From: an uncultured Atopobiaceae bacterium
GTDB taxonomy: Bacteria > Actinomycetota > Coriobacteriia > Coriobacteriales > Atopobiaceae
Reading direction: 5' to 3'
NCBI GenBank assembly: GCA_944321005.1
Contig: CALUJT010000040.1
Coordinates: 1 to 12,224 of the forward strand
DNA: 12,224 bases
The notes under the pieces are model-generated. The model did no database searches and was not told the DNA's origin. It saw nothing but the letters and a program-made list of their open reading frames with translations. Shown piece after piece: positions 1-6,014 of this stretch. How positions within the stretch are numbered: position 1 is the stretch's first letter; each line of letters opens with the position of its first letter. Position numbers and translations under genes: made by a program.

Positions 1-21
1 GTAGAGGCCGTGCTGTGCCAT
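1..21 (-). CDS. Start of a leftward gene cut by the window edge (7 codons)
   Basis: Reading leftward, an ATG at 21-19 opens a frame giving MAQHGLY before the window ends. It is preceded by a purine-rich AGAGGGGAG stretch about five bases upstream, a spacing and composition very like the site before the membrane protein that starts at 9407. Nothing can be said about function from seven residues. If real, the gene-free DNA up to 533 is its upstream region, so the inverted repeats there would belong to its control or leader. The start is the only evidence, so this is tentative. Confidence 0.4.
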
Positions 22-216
22 GGGGCTCCCCTCTCTTGACTTCACGGGGAGTCTACGACGCGTTTGGCGAAGCGAGAAAAACGGAGACGAAGTTGCTACG
101 CGCCGGCCACGGGCATGTTTCCCATCCGCCATCTGCGGGACGCGCGCCGGAAACTGGCGGGAAACGTGGGCTCGTCCGGGGCGCGGGGCAAGGCGTCCCG
201 GGGCCCGACGCGCAAG

Positions 217-254
217 TGCGCCACCTGCCAAAGAGGGGGTTGGCAGGTGGCGCA
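217..254. repeat. Perfect 14-bp inverted repeat, strong hairpin
   Basis: The arms TGCGCCACCTGCCA (217-230) and its exact complement (241-254) flank a 10-base loop. No T-run follows on either strand, so it is not a standard intrinsic terminator. It lies within the upstream region of the leftward gene at the window edge and could be part of a structured leader or a protein site. Confidence 0.7.
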
Positions 255-362
255 GGGGTTCGCCGTTCGCGGCGGGGAGAGGGGCCGCCGCTCGGGCAGG
301 GATAAACGCGTCGCACCGATTCTTGAACAGAGCCATTTGGCTTCGAGTCGCTGTTCTTCTCG

Positions 363-386
363 GCGCATAGTTAGTATGCGCTAACT
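363..386. promoter_or_regulatory. Overlapping palindromes, possible metalloregulator-like operator
   Basis: Two inverted repeats overlap: GCGCATA/TATGCGC (363-369 with 375-381, five-base spacer) and AGTTAG/CTAACT (369-374 with 381-386, six-base spacer). About 25 bases on, AGGCTAAC (411-418) carries one half-site again; its complement GTTAGCCT resembles half of a DtxR/IdeR-type box. This sits in the AT-richer stretch that probably holds the leftward promoter. Assigning a regulator is inference. Confidence 0.35.
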
Positions 387-461
387 TTCCTGCGAAGGGA
401 ATGTAAACATAGGCTAACACATCTTCTCCACAAGTGGCGCGGCTGGCAGCTGGGAAGCTTT

Positions 462-483
462 GACTTTTGAGGCCTCAAAAGTC
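462..483. promoter_or_regulatory. Perfect 22-bp palindrome downstream of the ZIP gene
   Basis: The two 11-base halves (GACTTTTGAGG and its exact complement) abut with no loop. It lies 51 bases past the ZIP transporter stop and upstream of the leftward gene at the edge. With no loop and no T-run after the stem it suits a dimeric-protein binding site better than a terminator, though it could still cruciform or block transcription. Confidence 0.5.
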
Positions 484-533
484 GACGGGAGAAACGAGAC
501 CGGGGCGCGCGGAGACGCCCCGCGGGCGCGGCC

Positions 534-1343
534 CTACCCCAGGGCCACGTCGAGCACCATCATCACGACGAAGCCCAGGATGAAGCCGAGCGTCCCCACG
601 TTGGAGTGCTCGCCGAGGTGGGCCTCTGGGATGAGTTCCTCCACCACCACGTAGATCATCGCTCCCGCGGCGAAGGACAGGAGCCACGGCATGAAGGGCG
701 CGATCCAGCCGCTGGCCAGCACCACTGCCACGCCGAAGACGGGCTCCACGATGCCGGAGAGGCTGCCCATGGCAAACGCGCGGCGCCGAGTCATGCCCTC
801 GCGCGCGAGCGGCAGCGAGATGGCCGCGCCCTCCGGAAAGTTCTGGAGGCCGATGCCGGCCGCAAGCGCGAGCGCCATGCCCAGGTAGGCCTCCCCCGCG
901 GCACCCGCGGACTGCGCCGCCATGGCAAAGAGGAGGCCGACGGACATTCCCTCGGGGATGTTGTGGAGCGTCACCGCCGAGACCAGGAGCGTCGTGCGCT
1001 TCCACCCCGAGGGCAAGCCCTCGGGGTCATCGGCCCCCGCGTGCAGGTGCGGGAGGAGGGAGTCGAGCGCCATGAGGAAGAAAACGCCCAGCAGAAAGCC
1101 GCCCGCCGCCGGAACCCAGCCGGGAACGCCCTGCTCGGCAGCCCGCTCGATCGCCGGGTTGAGGAGCGACCACACGCTCGCCGCCACCATCACGCCCGCG
1201 GCGAAGCCCAGGAAGATGTGGTGCATGAGCTTTCGCTCGGAGCGGAAGAAGAACACCACCGCGGAGCCCGCCGTGGTCATGAGCCAGGTGAAGCCGCATC
1301 CGAGCGCGGCCCACTGGAGCGCGAGGGGAAGGTTCTCTGGCAT
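534..1343 (-). CDS. ZIP-family divalent metal transporter
   Basis: The product is a 269-residue integral membrane protein that should carry Zn2+ or related divalent metals across the cytoplasmic membrane. It has the two metal-site helices of ZIP proteins: HNIPEG at residues 127-132 and QNFPEG at 167-172, the pattern of the GufA/ZupT-like branch. A third acidic motif, EELIPE, is at 235-240. Hydrophobic helices run from about residue 8 to the end (roughly eight), and the HLHAGADDPEG loop before the first motif is the usual variable metal-rich loop. Length is normal for bacterial ZIPs. The ATG at 1343 follows AGAAGGGA by about seven bases. It is transcribed alone, divergent from the PPOX gene. 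Family assignment is firm; metal preference cannot be read from sequence. Confidence 0.93.
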   Translation of the reverse strand: MPENLPLALQWAALGCGFTWLMTTAGSAVVFFFRSERKLMHHIFLGFAAGVMVAASVWSLLNPAIERAAEQGVPGWVPAAGGFLLGVFFLMALDSLLPHLHAGADDPEGLPSGWKRTTLLVSAVTLHNIPEGMSVGLLFAMAAQSAGAAGEAYLGMALALAAGIGLQNFPEGAAISLPLAREGMTRRRAFAMGSLSGIVEPVFGVAVVLASGWIAPFMPWLLSFAAGAMIYVVVEELIPEAHLGEHSNVGTLGFILGFVVMMVLDVALG

Positions 1344-1384
1344 GGCGTGTCCCTTCTGCGGGGCGTCGGCGCCCGCTGTCTCAT

Positions 1385-1414
1385 TTTGTCAGCAGTTTTC
1401 TGGCGGACCGTCAA
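1385..1414 (-). promoter_or_regulatory. Likely promoter of the ZIP transporter
   Basis: Leftward, TTGACG (1409-1414) stands 18 bases before GACAAA (1385-1390), which would start transcription about 35 bases before the ATG. The -35 is good, the -10 weak. Just upstream, GGTAG-N6-CTACC (1428-1443) is a small inverted repeat that could be an operator. The rest of the 263-base gap up to the PPOX gene shows nothing else I can name. Confidence 0.4.
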
Positions 1415-1606
1415 GTATCACCTCAAAGGTAGCATTTTCTACCAGCTCTTTTGTTCCCCCGCTCCCGCCAGTGCTGCACCGGTCCCGAAAAAACCACTGA
1501 CAAATTGCGGGGGACGAAGCAGGCGCAGCTCCGTCGTCCGCGGGAGCCTCGCACCGGCAGGGACGGAGTAAAGTAGCATCAGCGACCGCTCGTGAAAGGA
1601 GCAAAC

Positions 1607-2005
1607 ATGGACGAGGTGCTCGCCTACCTCAAGGCAAACCCCACGTACTTCCTGGCAACCGTTGACGAGGCGGGCAACCCGCAGGTCCGCCCCTTTGGCA
1701 CCATCGCCAAGTTCGAGGGCAGGCTCTACATCCAGACCGGAAGGGTCAAGCCGGTCTCGGAGCAGATGCTCGCGCACCCGCGCGTGGCGATCTGCGCCAT
1801 GGGCGAGGACGGCTCGTGGCTGCGCGTCGAGGCCGACGCCGTGCTCGACGACCGCCTGGAGGCGCGCGAGGCCGTGCTCGCGGAGTATCCCGAGCTTCAG
1901 CCCATGTACGCCGCCGACGACGGCAACTGCGAGGTGTTCGCGCTCGAGAACGTCACCGCCACGTTCTGCTCGTTCACCAAGGATCCGTACACGATCCGCT
2001 GGTAG
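1607..2005 (+). CDS. Pyridoxamine 5'-phosphate oxidase-like (PPOX) flavin-binding protein
   Basis: This is a 132-residue single-domain protein of the small split-barrel PPOX class, which binds FMN or F420-type flavins and forms dimers. It opens with the typical MDEVLAYLKANPTYFLATV helix-strand unit, followed by GNPQVRPFG (residues 23-31) and the strand GRLYIQTG (38-45), where the flavin phosphate is usually held. WLRVEADA (71-78) is the next barrel strand. Reduction of a small organic substrate is likely, but the substrate is unknown. I chose the ATG at 1607 because the ribosome site AAAGGAG (1595-1601) sits at the right distance; the upstream GTG at 1592 would put that site inside the gene. 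It stands alone, divergent from the ZIP gene and convergent with the Nudix gene. Confidence 0.88.
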   Translation: MDEVLAYLKANPTYFLATVDEAGNPQVRPFGTIAKFEGRLYIQTGRVKPVSEQMLAHPRVAICAMGEDGSWLRVEADAVLDDRLEAREAVLAEYPELQPMYAADDGNCEVFALENVTATFCSFTKDPYTIRW

Positions 2006-2046
2006 CGGGAAGGAAGACGGGCCAAGCCGGCGCGGCGAAGGCGCGA

Positions 2047-2550
2047 CTAGCCGCCAAGGGAAAACAGGGCGCGGCCCGCGCCCGCCTCGCGCCAGGAGCG
2101 GACGCGGGCCATGCGCTCGGACATCGTGGGAGAGAAGGGCTCCGGCAGGGCGTCCGGAGCGAACCAGCCCACCTCGAGGCTCTCGTCGTCCGCAACGCGC
2201 GGCTCCGCGCAGCCCCCCTCCGCAGGCCGGCACAGGAACGTGAGGTCCAGGTACTGGGTGCGGTCCCCGTTGGAATAGACGGTCTCGTGCCGCTGCGCGC
2301 TCACGCTCACGAGCGCCTCCGGCACCACGTCCACGCCCGTCTCCTCGGCGACCTCACGGACAACGGTGTCCGCGGGCTCCTCTCCCGGCTCGTTGATGCC
2401 GCAGACGAGCGCCCACATCCCCGTGTCGGAGCGACGCCCCAGGAGGACGCGCCCCTCGGCGTCCTCCACGTAGGCCGTGACGCCGATGAGCCACAGCGGG
2501 TCGTGCCCGATCTTCTCGCGAAGGCGAAGGATGAACTCGGGGGTTGCCAT
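2047..2550 (-). CDS. Nudix hydrolase
   Basis: The product is a 167-residue soluble protein with a complete Nudix box at residues 51-73: G51, E57, R65-E66, E69-E70 and G72 match GX5EX7REUXEEXGU. These glutamates bind the Mg2+ needed to split a nucleoside diphosphate linked to another group (X). The N-terminal half has the usual strand VTAYVEDAEGRVLLGRR (24-40), and the Q/YLDLTFLCRP strand follows the box. It is the last gene of a leftward row, 13 bases after the small membrane protein gene, so probably cotranscribed. Substrate class (NADH, ADP-ribose, oxidised nucleotides) cannot be judged. The ATG at 2550 has a GGGGCGGGA-type site upstream, less ideal than those of its neighbours. Confidence 0.92.
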   Translation of the reverse strand: MATPEFILRLREKIGHDPLWLIGVTAYVEDAEGRVLLGRRSDTGMWALVCGINEPGEEPADTVVREVAEETGVDVVPEALVSVSAQRHETVYSNGDRTQYLDLTFLCRPAEGGCAEPRVADDESLEVGWFAPDALPEPFSPTMSERMARVRSWREAGAGRALFSLGG

Positions 2551-2563
2551 GCCGATCCCGCCC

Positions 2564-2767
2564 CTAGAAGCGGTCGATCCGGTCGTGGCGGTCCGGGAAC
2601 TCCACGTGGATCTTCCCGCCCTTCACAAAGAACCAGATCACCAGGATGACAAAGACCGCCGGCAGCAGGGAGAGCGCGCCCGCGAAGATGTTCACCAGGA
2701 ACGAGACAACAAGGGACACCACGAACGCAACGACGAGCAGCGCGAGAAGCGCACCAATGAGCTGCAT
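2564..2767 (-). CDS. Small two-helix membrane protein of unknown function
   Basis: A 67-residue protein with two hydrophobic segments, about residues 2-28 and 31-48, joined by a very short turn, then a hydrophilic tail GGKIHVEFPDRHDRIDRF with alternating charges. It has no cleavable signal and no motif I recognise; its layout fits a hairpin-type inner membrane protein with the tail on one face. The start is well supported by GGAGGT (2771-2776) three bases before the ATG. It lies between the metallo-beta-lactamase-fold gene and the Nudix gene on the same strand. Nothing links it functionally to them beyond position. Confidence 0.8.
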   Translation of the reverse strand: MQLIGALLALLVVAFVVSLVVSFLVNIFAGALSLLPAVFVILVIWFFVKGGKIHVEFPDRHDRIDRF

Positions 2768-2798
2768 CAGACCTCCGATGACGTTAACCTGAGTCAGA

Positions 2799-2814
2799 AG
2801 TATACCCGCGCGGG
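2799..2814 (-). promoter_or_regulatory. Possible internal promoter with adjoining palindrome
   Basis: Leftward, TATACT (2799-2804) is a good -10 placed 32 bases before the small membrane protein. Directly upstream, CCCGCGCGGG (2805-2814) is a perfect 10-bp palindrome. No clear -35 is seen, so transcription may instead run through from the upstream gene. Confidence 0.35.
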
Positions 2815-2824
2815 AGCTGCCGGC

Positions 2825-3661
2825 CTAAAGCTCCACGCGACTCCCCACGTGAAGGTAGCGCACGCGCTCGCCCAGCTCGTCGCGAAGCAGCGAGAACGCC
2901 TCCGTGCCGGTGCAGTGAAACGTGAGGTAGCAAGTGGGCCGCGCGGCGAGCGCCGCCGCCAGCCCATGCGTGAGCGCGGGGTCCTCCACCGAGCCGCCGC
3001 TCGGGTCCATGAGGTGAAAGCCCGCGACCACCGCGTCGAGCGGACCTCCGGCAAGCTCCTCGGCGGCGTCCATGATGTTGAGGACGCCCCCGTGGGAGCA
3101 GCCGGACACCAGGAAGCTTCTCCCCTCCTCGCGAATCAGCAGGCTCTGCTCGTGAAGAAAGCGGTCCGGGACGAGCCCGCCGTCCCGACGCTCCATGAGG
3201 CGCAGGTTTGACTTGGCCGCAGGGTGCTCGCGCCGCGCGGTGGAGAAGAGCGTGAGACCCGGAGAGATCTCGTGCCTCTCGCCCACCGTGACCACGCTCG
3301 GGCTCGCGGCGGCCGCGACGTCCAGCCCAATGGCGTGATGGCGCTCCGGCGTGCCTGAGACGTGCTCGTCGAAGGCGTGGTCGCGCACGTAGACGGGCAC
3401 CTCTCGCCCGGCGCGACCGCACGCGTCGAGAAACGCGGGGAGACCGCCGCCGTGATCGTAGTGCCCGTGGGAGAGCACGGCCGCGTCCGCCGAGGTCACG
3501 TCCACGCCCAGAGCGCGCGCGTTGACAAGGAAGGCCGCGTCCGGCCCCATGTCAAAGAGGACGCGCCTCCCGTCCGCGAGCTCGATCCACAGGCTCAGGC
3601 CATGGCGCGCCACGAGGCGGCTCGAGGGCGTGGAGTTCTCCATCAGCACCGTGACACGCAT
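2825..3661 (-). CDS. Metallo-beta-lactamase-fold hydrolase, COG1237 type
   Basis: A 278-residue soluble protein with the metal-binding motif SHGHYDHGG at 64-72 (H65, H67, D69, H70), a third-ligand segment GCSHGGVLNI at 187-196 (H190), GFHLM at 214-218 and a late histidine in TFHCTG (H249). This order, together with the opening MENS and FDMGPDAAFLVNA segments, is that of the COG1237 group, often named 7,8-dihydropterin-6-methyl-4-(beta-D-ribofuranosyl)aminobenzene 5'-phosphate synthase; that name is transferred widely and should not be taken as proven here. The ATG at 3661 follows AGGAGGGG closely. It heads the leftward row with the membrane protein and Nudix genes. A REP-like palindrome begins next to its ribosome site, so its leader may be folded. 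Confidence 0.85.
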   Translation of the reverse strand: MRVTVLMENSTPSSRLVARHGLSLWIELADGRRVLFDMGPDAAFLVNARALGVDVTSADAAVLSHGHYDHGGGLPAFLDACGRAGREVPVYVRDHAFDEHVSGTPERHHAIGLDVAAAASPSVVTVGERHEISPGLTLFSTARREHPAAKSNLRLMERRDGGLVPDRFLHEQSLLIREEGRSFLVSGCSHGGVLNIMDAAEELAGGPLDAVVAGFHLMDPSGGSVEDPALTHGLAAALAARPTCYLTFHCTGTEAFSLLRDELGERVRYLHVGSRVEL

Positions 3662-3671
3662 GTTCCCCTCC

Positions 3672-3704
3672 TGTGTAAAAAGGGACCCGACCCCTTTTTA
3701 CACA
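3672..3704. repeat. REP-like palindrome in the 5' region of the metallo-beta-lactamase-fold gene
   Basis: Perfect 13-bp arms, TGTGTAAAAAGGG (3672-3684) and its complement (3692-3704), enclose a seven-base loop ACCCGAC. The A/T-flanked GGG(G)TC/GGGTCCC core is of the kind found as dispersed palindromes beside REP-associated (RAYT) transposases in several phyla; that likeness is from memory. It abuts the ribosome site of the leftward gene. With GGG-TTTTT arms it could also act as a terminator in either direction. Confidence 0.7.
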
Positions 3705-3731
3705 TGATACGCCCACGGGATACTCGGGCGC

Positions 3732-3774
3732 GCTTGCCGAAGCGAGGCAAGCCCGCCCTCCCACCGGGTATAAG
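3732..3774 (+). promoter_or_regulatory. Likely promoter and operator of the universal stress gene
   Basis: TATAAG (3769-3774) is a fair -10, 36 bases before the ATG. A perfect inverted repeat GCTTGCC/GGCAAGC (3732-3738 and 3746-3752, seven-base spacer) covers the expected -35 position, where the -35 match itself is poor. That arrangement suits a regulated promoter. The regulator is unknown. Confidence 0.4.
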
Positions 3775-3810
3775 CGCGAGTAAGCGTCTAGCTCGAAGAG
3801 GAGGCAAACC

Positions 3811-4287
3811 ATGTACTTCAAGAACATCCTGGTTCCCTACGACGAGTCCGACCACGCAAAGAGCGCCCTGCACATCGCACTTGGCCTGGCCGGCCCCTAC
3901 GAGGTAGCAAAGGTCCACGTGGTGACCGTCATCCCCTCGGCCTCCCTGCCCAACCCCACGCTGCTGGGGGACGTGAGCCTGGAGACTCCCTACGCGATGG
4001 GCGACCCCTCCACCTACGAGCGCATCATGGATGCGGCCGTTCAGCACGCGGTCGAGGACATCCAGGACGTGGTCGAGCAGTCGCGCGACGACGCCCGGTG
4101 CAAGATCGTGGCAGACGCCGTCATAGCCAACTCCGCGCTCGAGGGCATCGTCGACTACGTCACGAGCCGCGACATAGACCTCGTGGTCATGGGCAGGCGC
4201 GGTCTGGGCGCGCTGCGCGGCATGCTCGGAAGCGTGAGCTTCGGCGTGCTGCGCTCCGTCGACGTCCCCGTGCTCACGGTGAAGTAG
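3811..4287 (+). CDS. Universal stress protein (UspA family)
   Basis: A 158-residue cytoplasmic protein with the single Usp domain. It opens with the strand YFKNILVPYDESDHAKSAL (D11 in the usual acidic position) and ends with SVDVPVLTVK, as in most UspA proteins. The nucleotide-loop region MGRRGLGALRGMLGS (127-141) corresponds to the ATP-binding pattern GX2GX9G(S/T), but counting gives eight rather than nine residues between the second glycine and GS, so the loop is one residue short of the textbook motif. The start is set by AGAGGAGG eight bases before the ATG. It is apparently monocistronic; the next gene has its own promoter. Such proteins are induced by starvation and stress, but the partner process here is unknown. 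Confidence 0.92.
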   Translation: MYFKNILVPYDESDHAKSALHIALGLAGPYEVAKVHVVTVIPSASLPNPTLLGDVSLETPYAMGDPSTYERIMDAAVQHAVEDIQDVVEQSRDDARCKIVADAVIANSALEGIVDYVTSRDIDLVVMGRRGLGALRGMLGSVSFGVLRSVDVPVLTVK

Positions 4288-4346
4288 CCCGGTCACCGAG
4301 CCCGGCGCGGAGGCCGCGCAGGCAGAGGAATCGGTACGCGTGCCAT

Positions 4347-4375
4347 GTGCCATCCGGCGGGCGCTCGGCTATGAT
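4347..4375 (+). promoter_or_regulatory. Likely promoter of the RNase Z-like gene
   Basis: GTGCCA (4347-4352, four of six matches to TTGACA) and TATGAT (4370-4375, five of six matches to TATAAT) are 17 bases apart. Transcription would begin near 4382, at a small hairpin CGGGC-TTCAC-GCCCG (4380-4394) in the 5' leader. Upstream, a GCGCGG/CCGCGC hairpin (4305-4319) follows the stress gene without a T-run. Confidence 0.5.
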
Positions 4376-4423
4376 GGCTCGGGCTTCACGCCCGGGACCG
4401 ATCGCACGCCGGAAGGAAACCAG

Positions 4424-5239
4424 ATGAGACTCACCCTGCTGGGCACGGGCAACGCCCTCGTGACCGAGTGCTACAACACGTGCTTCGTCATAAGCGACGA
4501 GAAGAACGGCGAGACCCGCCACCTCCTCGTCGACGGCGGGGGCGGCAACGGCATCCTGCGCCAGCTCAAGCTCGCCGGCATCGACCCGCACGACGTCCAC
4601 GAGGTCTTCGTCACGCACAAGCACCTCGACCACCTGATGGGCGTCGTCTGGATGGTCCGCGTGATCTGCCAGCGCATGGCCCAGGGCACCTACCAGGGGG
4701 AGGCCTGGTTCTACGGCCACGACGAGGTCATCGGCCTCCTGGACGCCATGGCGGAGCAGCTGCTCACGACCAGGCAGACCGCCTTCATCGGCACGCGCGT
4801 GCACCTCGTGACCGTACGGGACGGCGAGCGGCGCGAGCTCATCGGGCATGAGGTCACGTTCTTCGACATCCGCTCGACCAAGGCAAGGCAGTTCGGCTTC
4901 TCTATGATGCTCGACAACGAGGGTCACAGACTCACCTGCTGCGGGGACGAGCCCTACGCAGATCACGAGCGGCCGTACGCCGAGGGTGCCACATGGCTTC
5001 TCCACGAGGCGTTTTGCCTGCGCTCCCAGGCCGACGTGTTCCACCCCTACGAGAAGTGCCACTCGACCGTGGCGGACGCCTGCGAGCTGGCCGAGGGGCT
5101 CGGCGTTAGGAACCTTGTGCTCTACCACACCGAGGACAGGAACATCGCACACCGTCGCGAGCTCTACCTCGCGGAGGGAGCGCCCCTCTACCACGGCAAC
5201 CTCTACGTGCCCGACGACCTCGACATCATCGAGCTCTAG
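4424..5239 (+). CDS. RNase Z-like metallo-beta-lactamase-fold hydrolase
   Basis: A 271-residue protein of the ElaC/RNase Z branch of the beta-lactamase-fold hydrolases (COG1234 type). Visible ligands are THKHLDH at 64-70 (H65, H67, D69, H70), the CGD segment at 173-175 (bridging aspartate D175), LLHEAF at 192-197 and KCHST at 211-215 (H213), with a late YHTED (234-238). The opening LTLLGTGNALVTECYNTCF is the usual first strand pair. The middle, about residues 75-145, is a helix-rich insert rather than the glycine-rich exosite arm of true tRNA-processing RNase Z, so the enzyme may act on another phosphodiester or a non-RNA substrate. The ATG at 4424 follows GGAAGGAA; an earlier GTG at 4340 lies before the predicted promoter and is rejected. 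Its stop overlaps the stop of the convergent TetR gene. Confidence 0.85.
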   Translation: MRLTLLGTGNALVTECYNTCFVISDEKNGETRHLLVDGGGGNGILRQLKLAGIDPHDVHEVFVTHKHLDHLMGVVWMVRVICQRMAQGTYQGEAWFYGHDEVIGLLDAMAEQLLTTRQTAFIGTRVHLVTVRDGERRELIGHEVTFFDIRSTKARQFGFSMMLDNEGHRLTCCGDEPYADHERPYAEGATWLLHEAFCLRSQADVFHPYEKCHSTVADACELAEGLGVRNLVLYHTEDRNIAHRRELYLAEGAPLYHGNLYVPDDLDIIEL

Positions 5240-5874
5240 CCGGCCGCCGCACCATCGGCGTCTCGCAGCAACGGCGATACGCCGTCTTCCACCAGCCGGC
5301 GGGCGCAGCCCGTGACCTCCTCGACAGGAACCCGCCGATCGGAGAGGAGCCACCACCGGTACAGCGAGAAGAGCCCGCCGAGCCCAAACGCGAGCAGCAT
5401 CTCCAGATCCTCGTCCGGAAGGTCGCCCCTCACGAAGCCGCGATCGACGACCTGAGCGACGAGCGGGCGGGAGAGGCGGTCGAACAGGAGCTCCGGCGGC
5501 ACGTGCTCGCAGTAGCGCTGTCGCAGCAGGAGGTTCTCGTTCAGGTGCTCGGTGAGGATGACGAAGAAGGCACGCAGGGGACGAAAGGACTCGCCGGGAG
5601 CGCCGTCTGCTGCCATCGCCAGCTCCACCTCGTCGAGAAGCTCGGTGACAACCCTCTCGGCAATGGCGTCGAGAAGACCGTCGATGGTACCAAAGTGCTG
5701 GTAGAAGGTCTTGCGGTCGACATCTGCCTCACGTGCGACGGCACTCACGGTAATCTCCTCGAGCGGGAGCGTCATGATGAGGCGGTCGAAGGCCTCCACG
5801 ATGGTCCGGCGGCTCCGTCGCACGCGGCGGTCGACCCGCCCCTCGGGCCGCCCGTTCTTCTCGCCCTGCGCCAT
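5236..5874 (-). CDS. TetR/AcrR-family transcriptional regulator
   Basis: A 212-residue regulator. The N-terminal DNA-binding domain is typical: RRSRRTIVEAFDRLIMTLPLEEITV leads into the helix-turn-helix ITVSAVAREADVDRKTFYQHF at 41-61. The rest is the helical ligand/dimer domain, with LRQRYCEHVPPELLFDRL and the hydrophobic MLLAFGLGGLFSLYRWWL (159-176), a likely ligand pocket lining. The ligand is unknown. The ATG at 5874 has GGGGAGGGGG a few bases upstream. A 28-base element in front of it (5903-5930) recurs before the radical SAM gene at 6462-6489, which suggests it represses both itself and that gene. It is convergent with the RNase Z-like gene, their stop codons sharing CTAG with no room for a terminator. 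Confidence 0.93.
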   Translation of the reverse strand: MAQGEKNGRPEGRVDRRVRRSRRTIVEAFDRLIMTLPLEEITVSAVAREADVDRKTFYQHFGTIDGLLDAIAERVVTELLDEVELAMAADGAPGESFRPLRAFFVILTEHLNENLLLRQRYCEHVPPELLFDRLSRPLVAQVVDRGFVRGDLPDEDLEMLLAFGLGGLFSLYRWWLLSDRRVPVEEVTGCARRLVEDGVSPLLRDADGAAAG

Positions 5875-5902
5875 ATGCCCCCTCCCCGCGACCTGTTGCG
5901 CT

Positions 5903-5930
5903 GATTATTCCACATGTGGGGATTTCTACC
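5903..5930. promoter_or_regulatory. Operator-like element, copy 1, before tetR
   Basis: This 28-base stretch matches 6462-6489 at 23 positions, in the same orientation. Conserved parts are GATTATTCC, then CA at the fourth and fifth bases of a CCnCAnnTGnGG core, then GGATTT and a final CC. In this copy the centre also forms the perfect palindrome CCACATGTGG (5910-5919). Its left end contains, leftward, AATAAT (5904-5909), the probable -10 of tetR, so a bound repressor would shut the gene. That TetR is the binder is inference from position. Confidence 0.65.
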
Positions 5931-5957
5931 GGGCGGCACGCCCGAACGTTGCGCATG

Positions 5958-5987
5958 AAAAAGGACGGCGCCGCAGCGGCACCGTCC
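5958..5987 (-). terminator. Intrinsic terminator of the 50-residue gene
   Basis: Leftward, a 12-base arm GGACGGTGCCGC (5976-5987) pairs with 5963-5974, with one G-T wobble. Only one base separates the arms, so the innermost pairs open to form the loop. Five Ts follow (5958-5962). It lies 28 bases past the stop of the small gene and before the tetR promoter, isolating the two units. Confidence 0.85.
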
Positions 5988-6014
5988 CTCGGGGGCATTG
6001 GGTGTGGGCCCGGG

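Larger units (their letters stand above)
22..533. other. Gene-free region of about 510 bases with several inverted repeats
   Basis: No frame here has both a ribosome site and the G/C third-position bias of the neighbouring genes. The open frames are rich in Arg, Pro and Gly, as expected of chance frames in GC-rich DNA. The stretch holds a perfect 14-bp hairpin (217-254), a small CGCCG-TTCG-CGGCG hairpin (261-274), a nested hairpin (325-356: GAACAG/CTGTTC around AGCC/GGCT), a palindromic site at 363-386 and a 22-bp palindrome at 462-483. Bases 365-430 are clearly AT-richer and are the best place for a leftward promoter, for example TTGTGG at 428-433 with TATGTT at 406-411. I see no known riboswitch consensus. 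Confidence 0.6.

Noticed and set aside
53..368. Several short open frames on both strands at the left edge
   Set aside because: All are Arg/Pro/Gly-rich with no ribosome sites, and they run through hairpin arms.
22..430. A riboswitch (cobalamin or other) in the leader of the edge gene
   Set aside because: I looked for conserved cobalamin, T-box, c-di-GMP and fluoride core sequences on the leftward strand and saw none; only generic hairpins are present.
1592..1606. GTG start giving the PPOX protein five extra residues
   Set aside because: The best ribosome site (AAAGGAG) would lie inside that extension; it fits the ATG at 1607 instead.
4274..5356. 360-codon leftward open frame opposite the RNase Z-like gene
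   Set aside because: It is antisense to a gene with complete metal-ligand motifs; no ribosome site and no recognisable domain.
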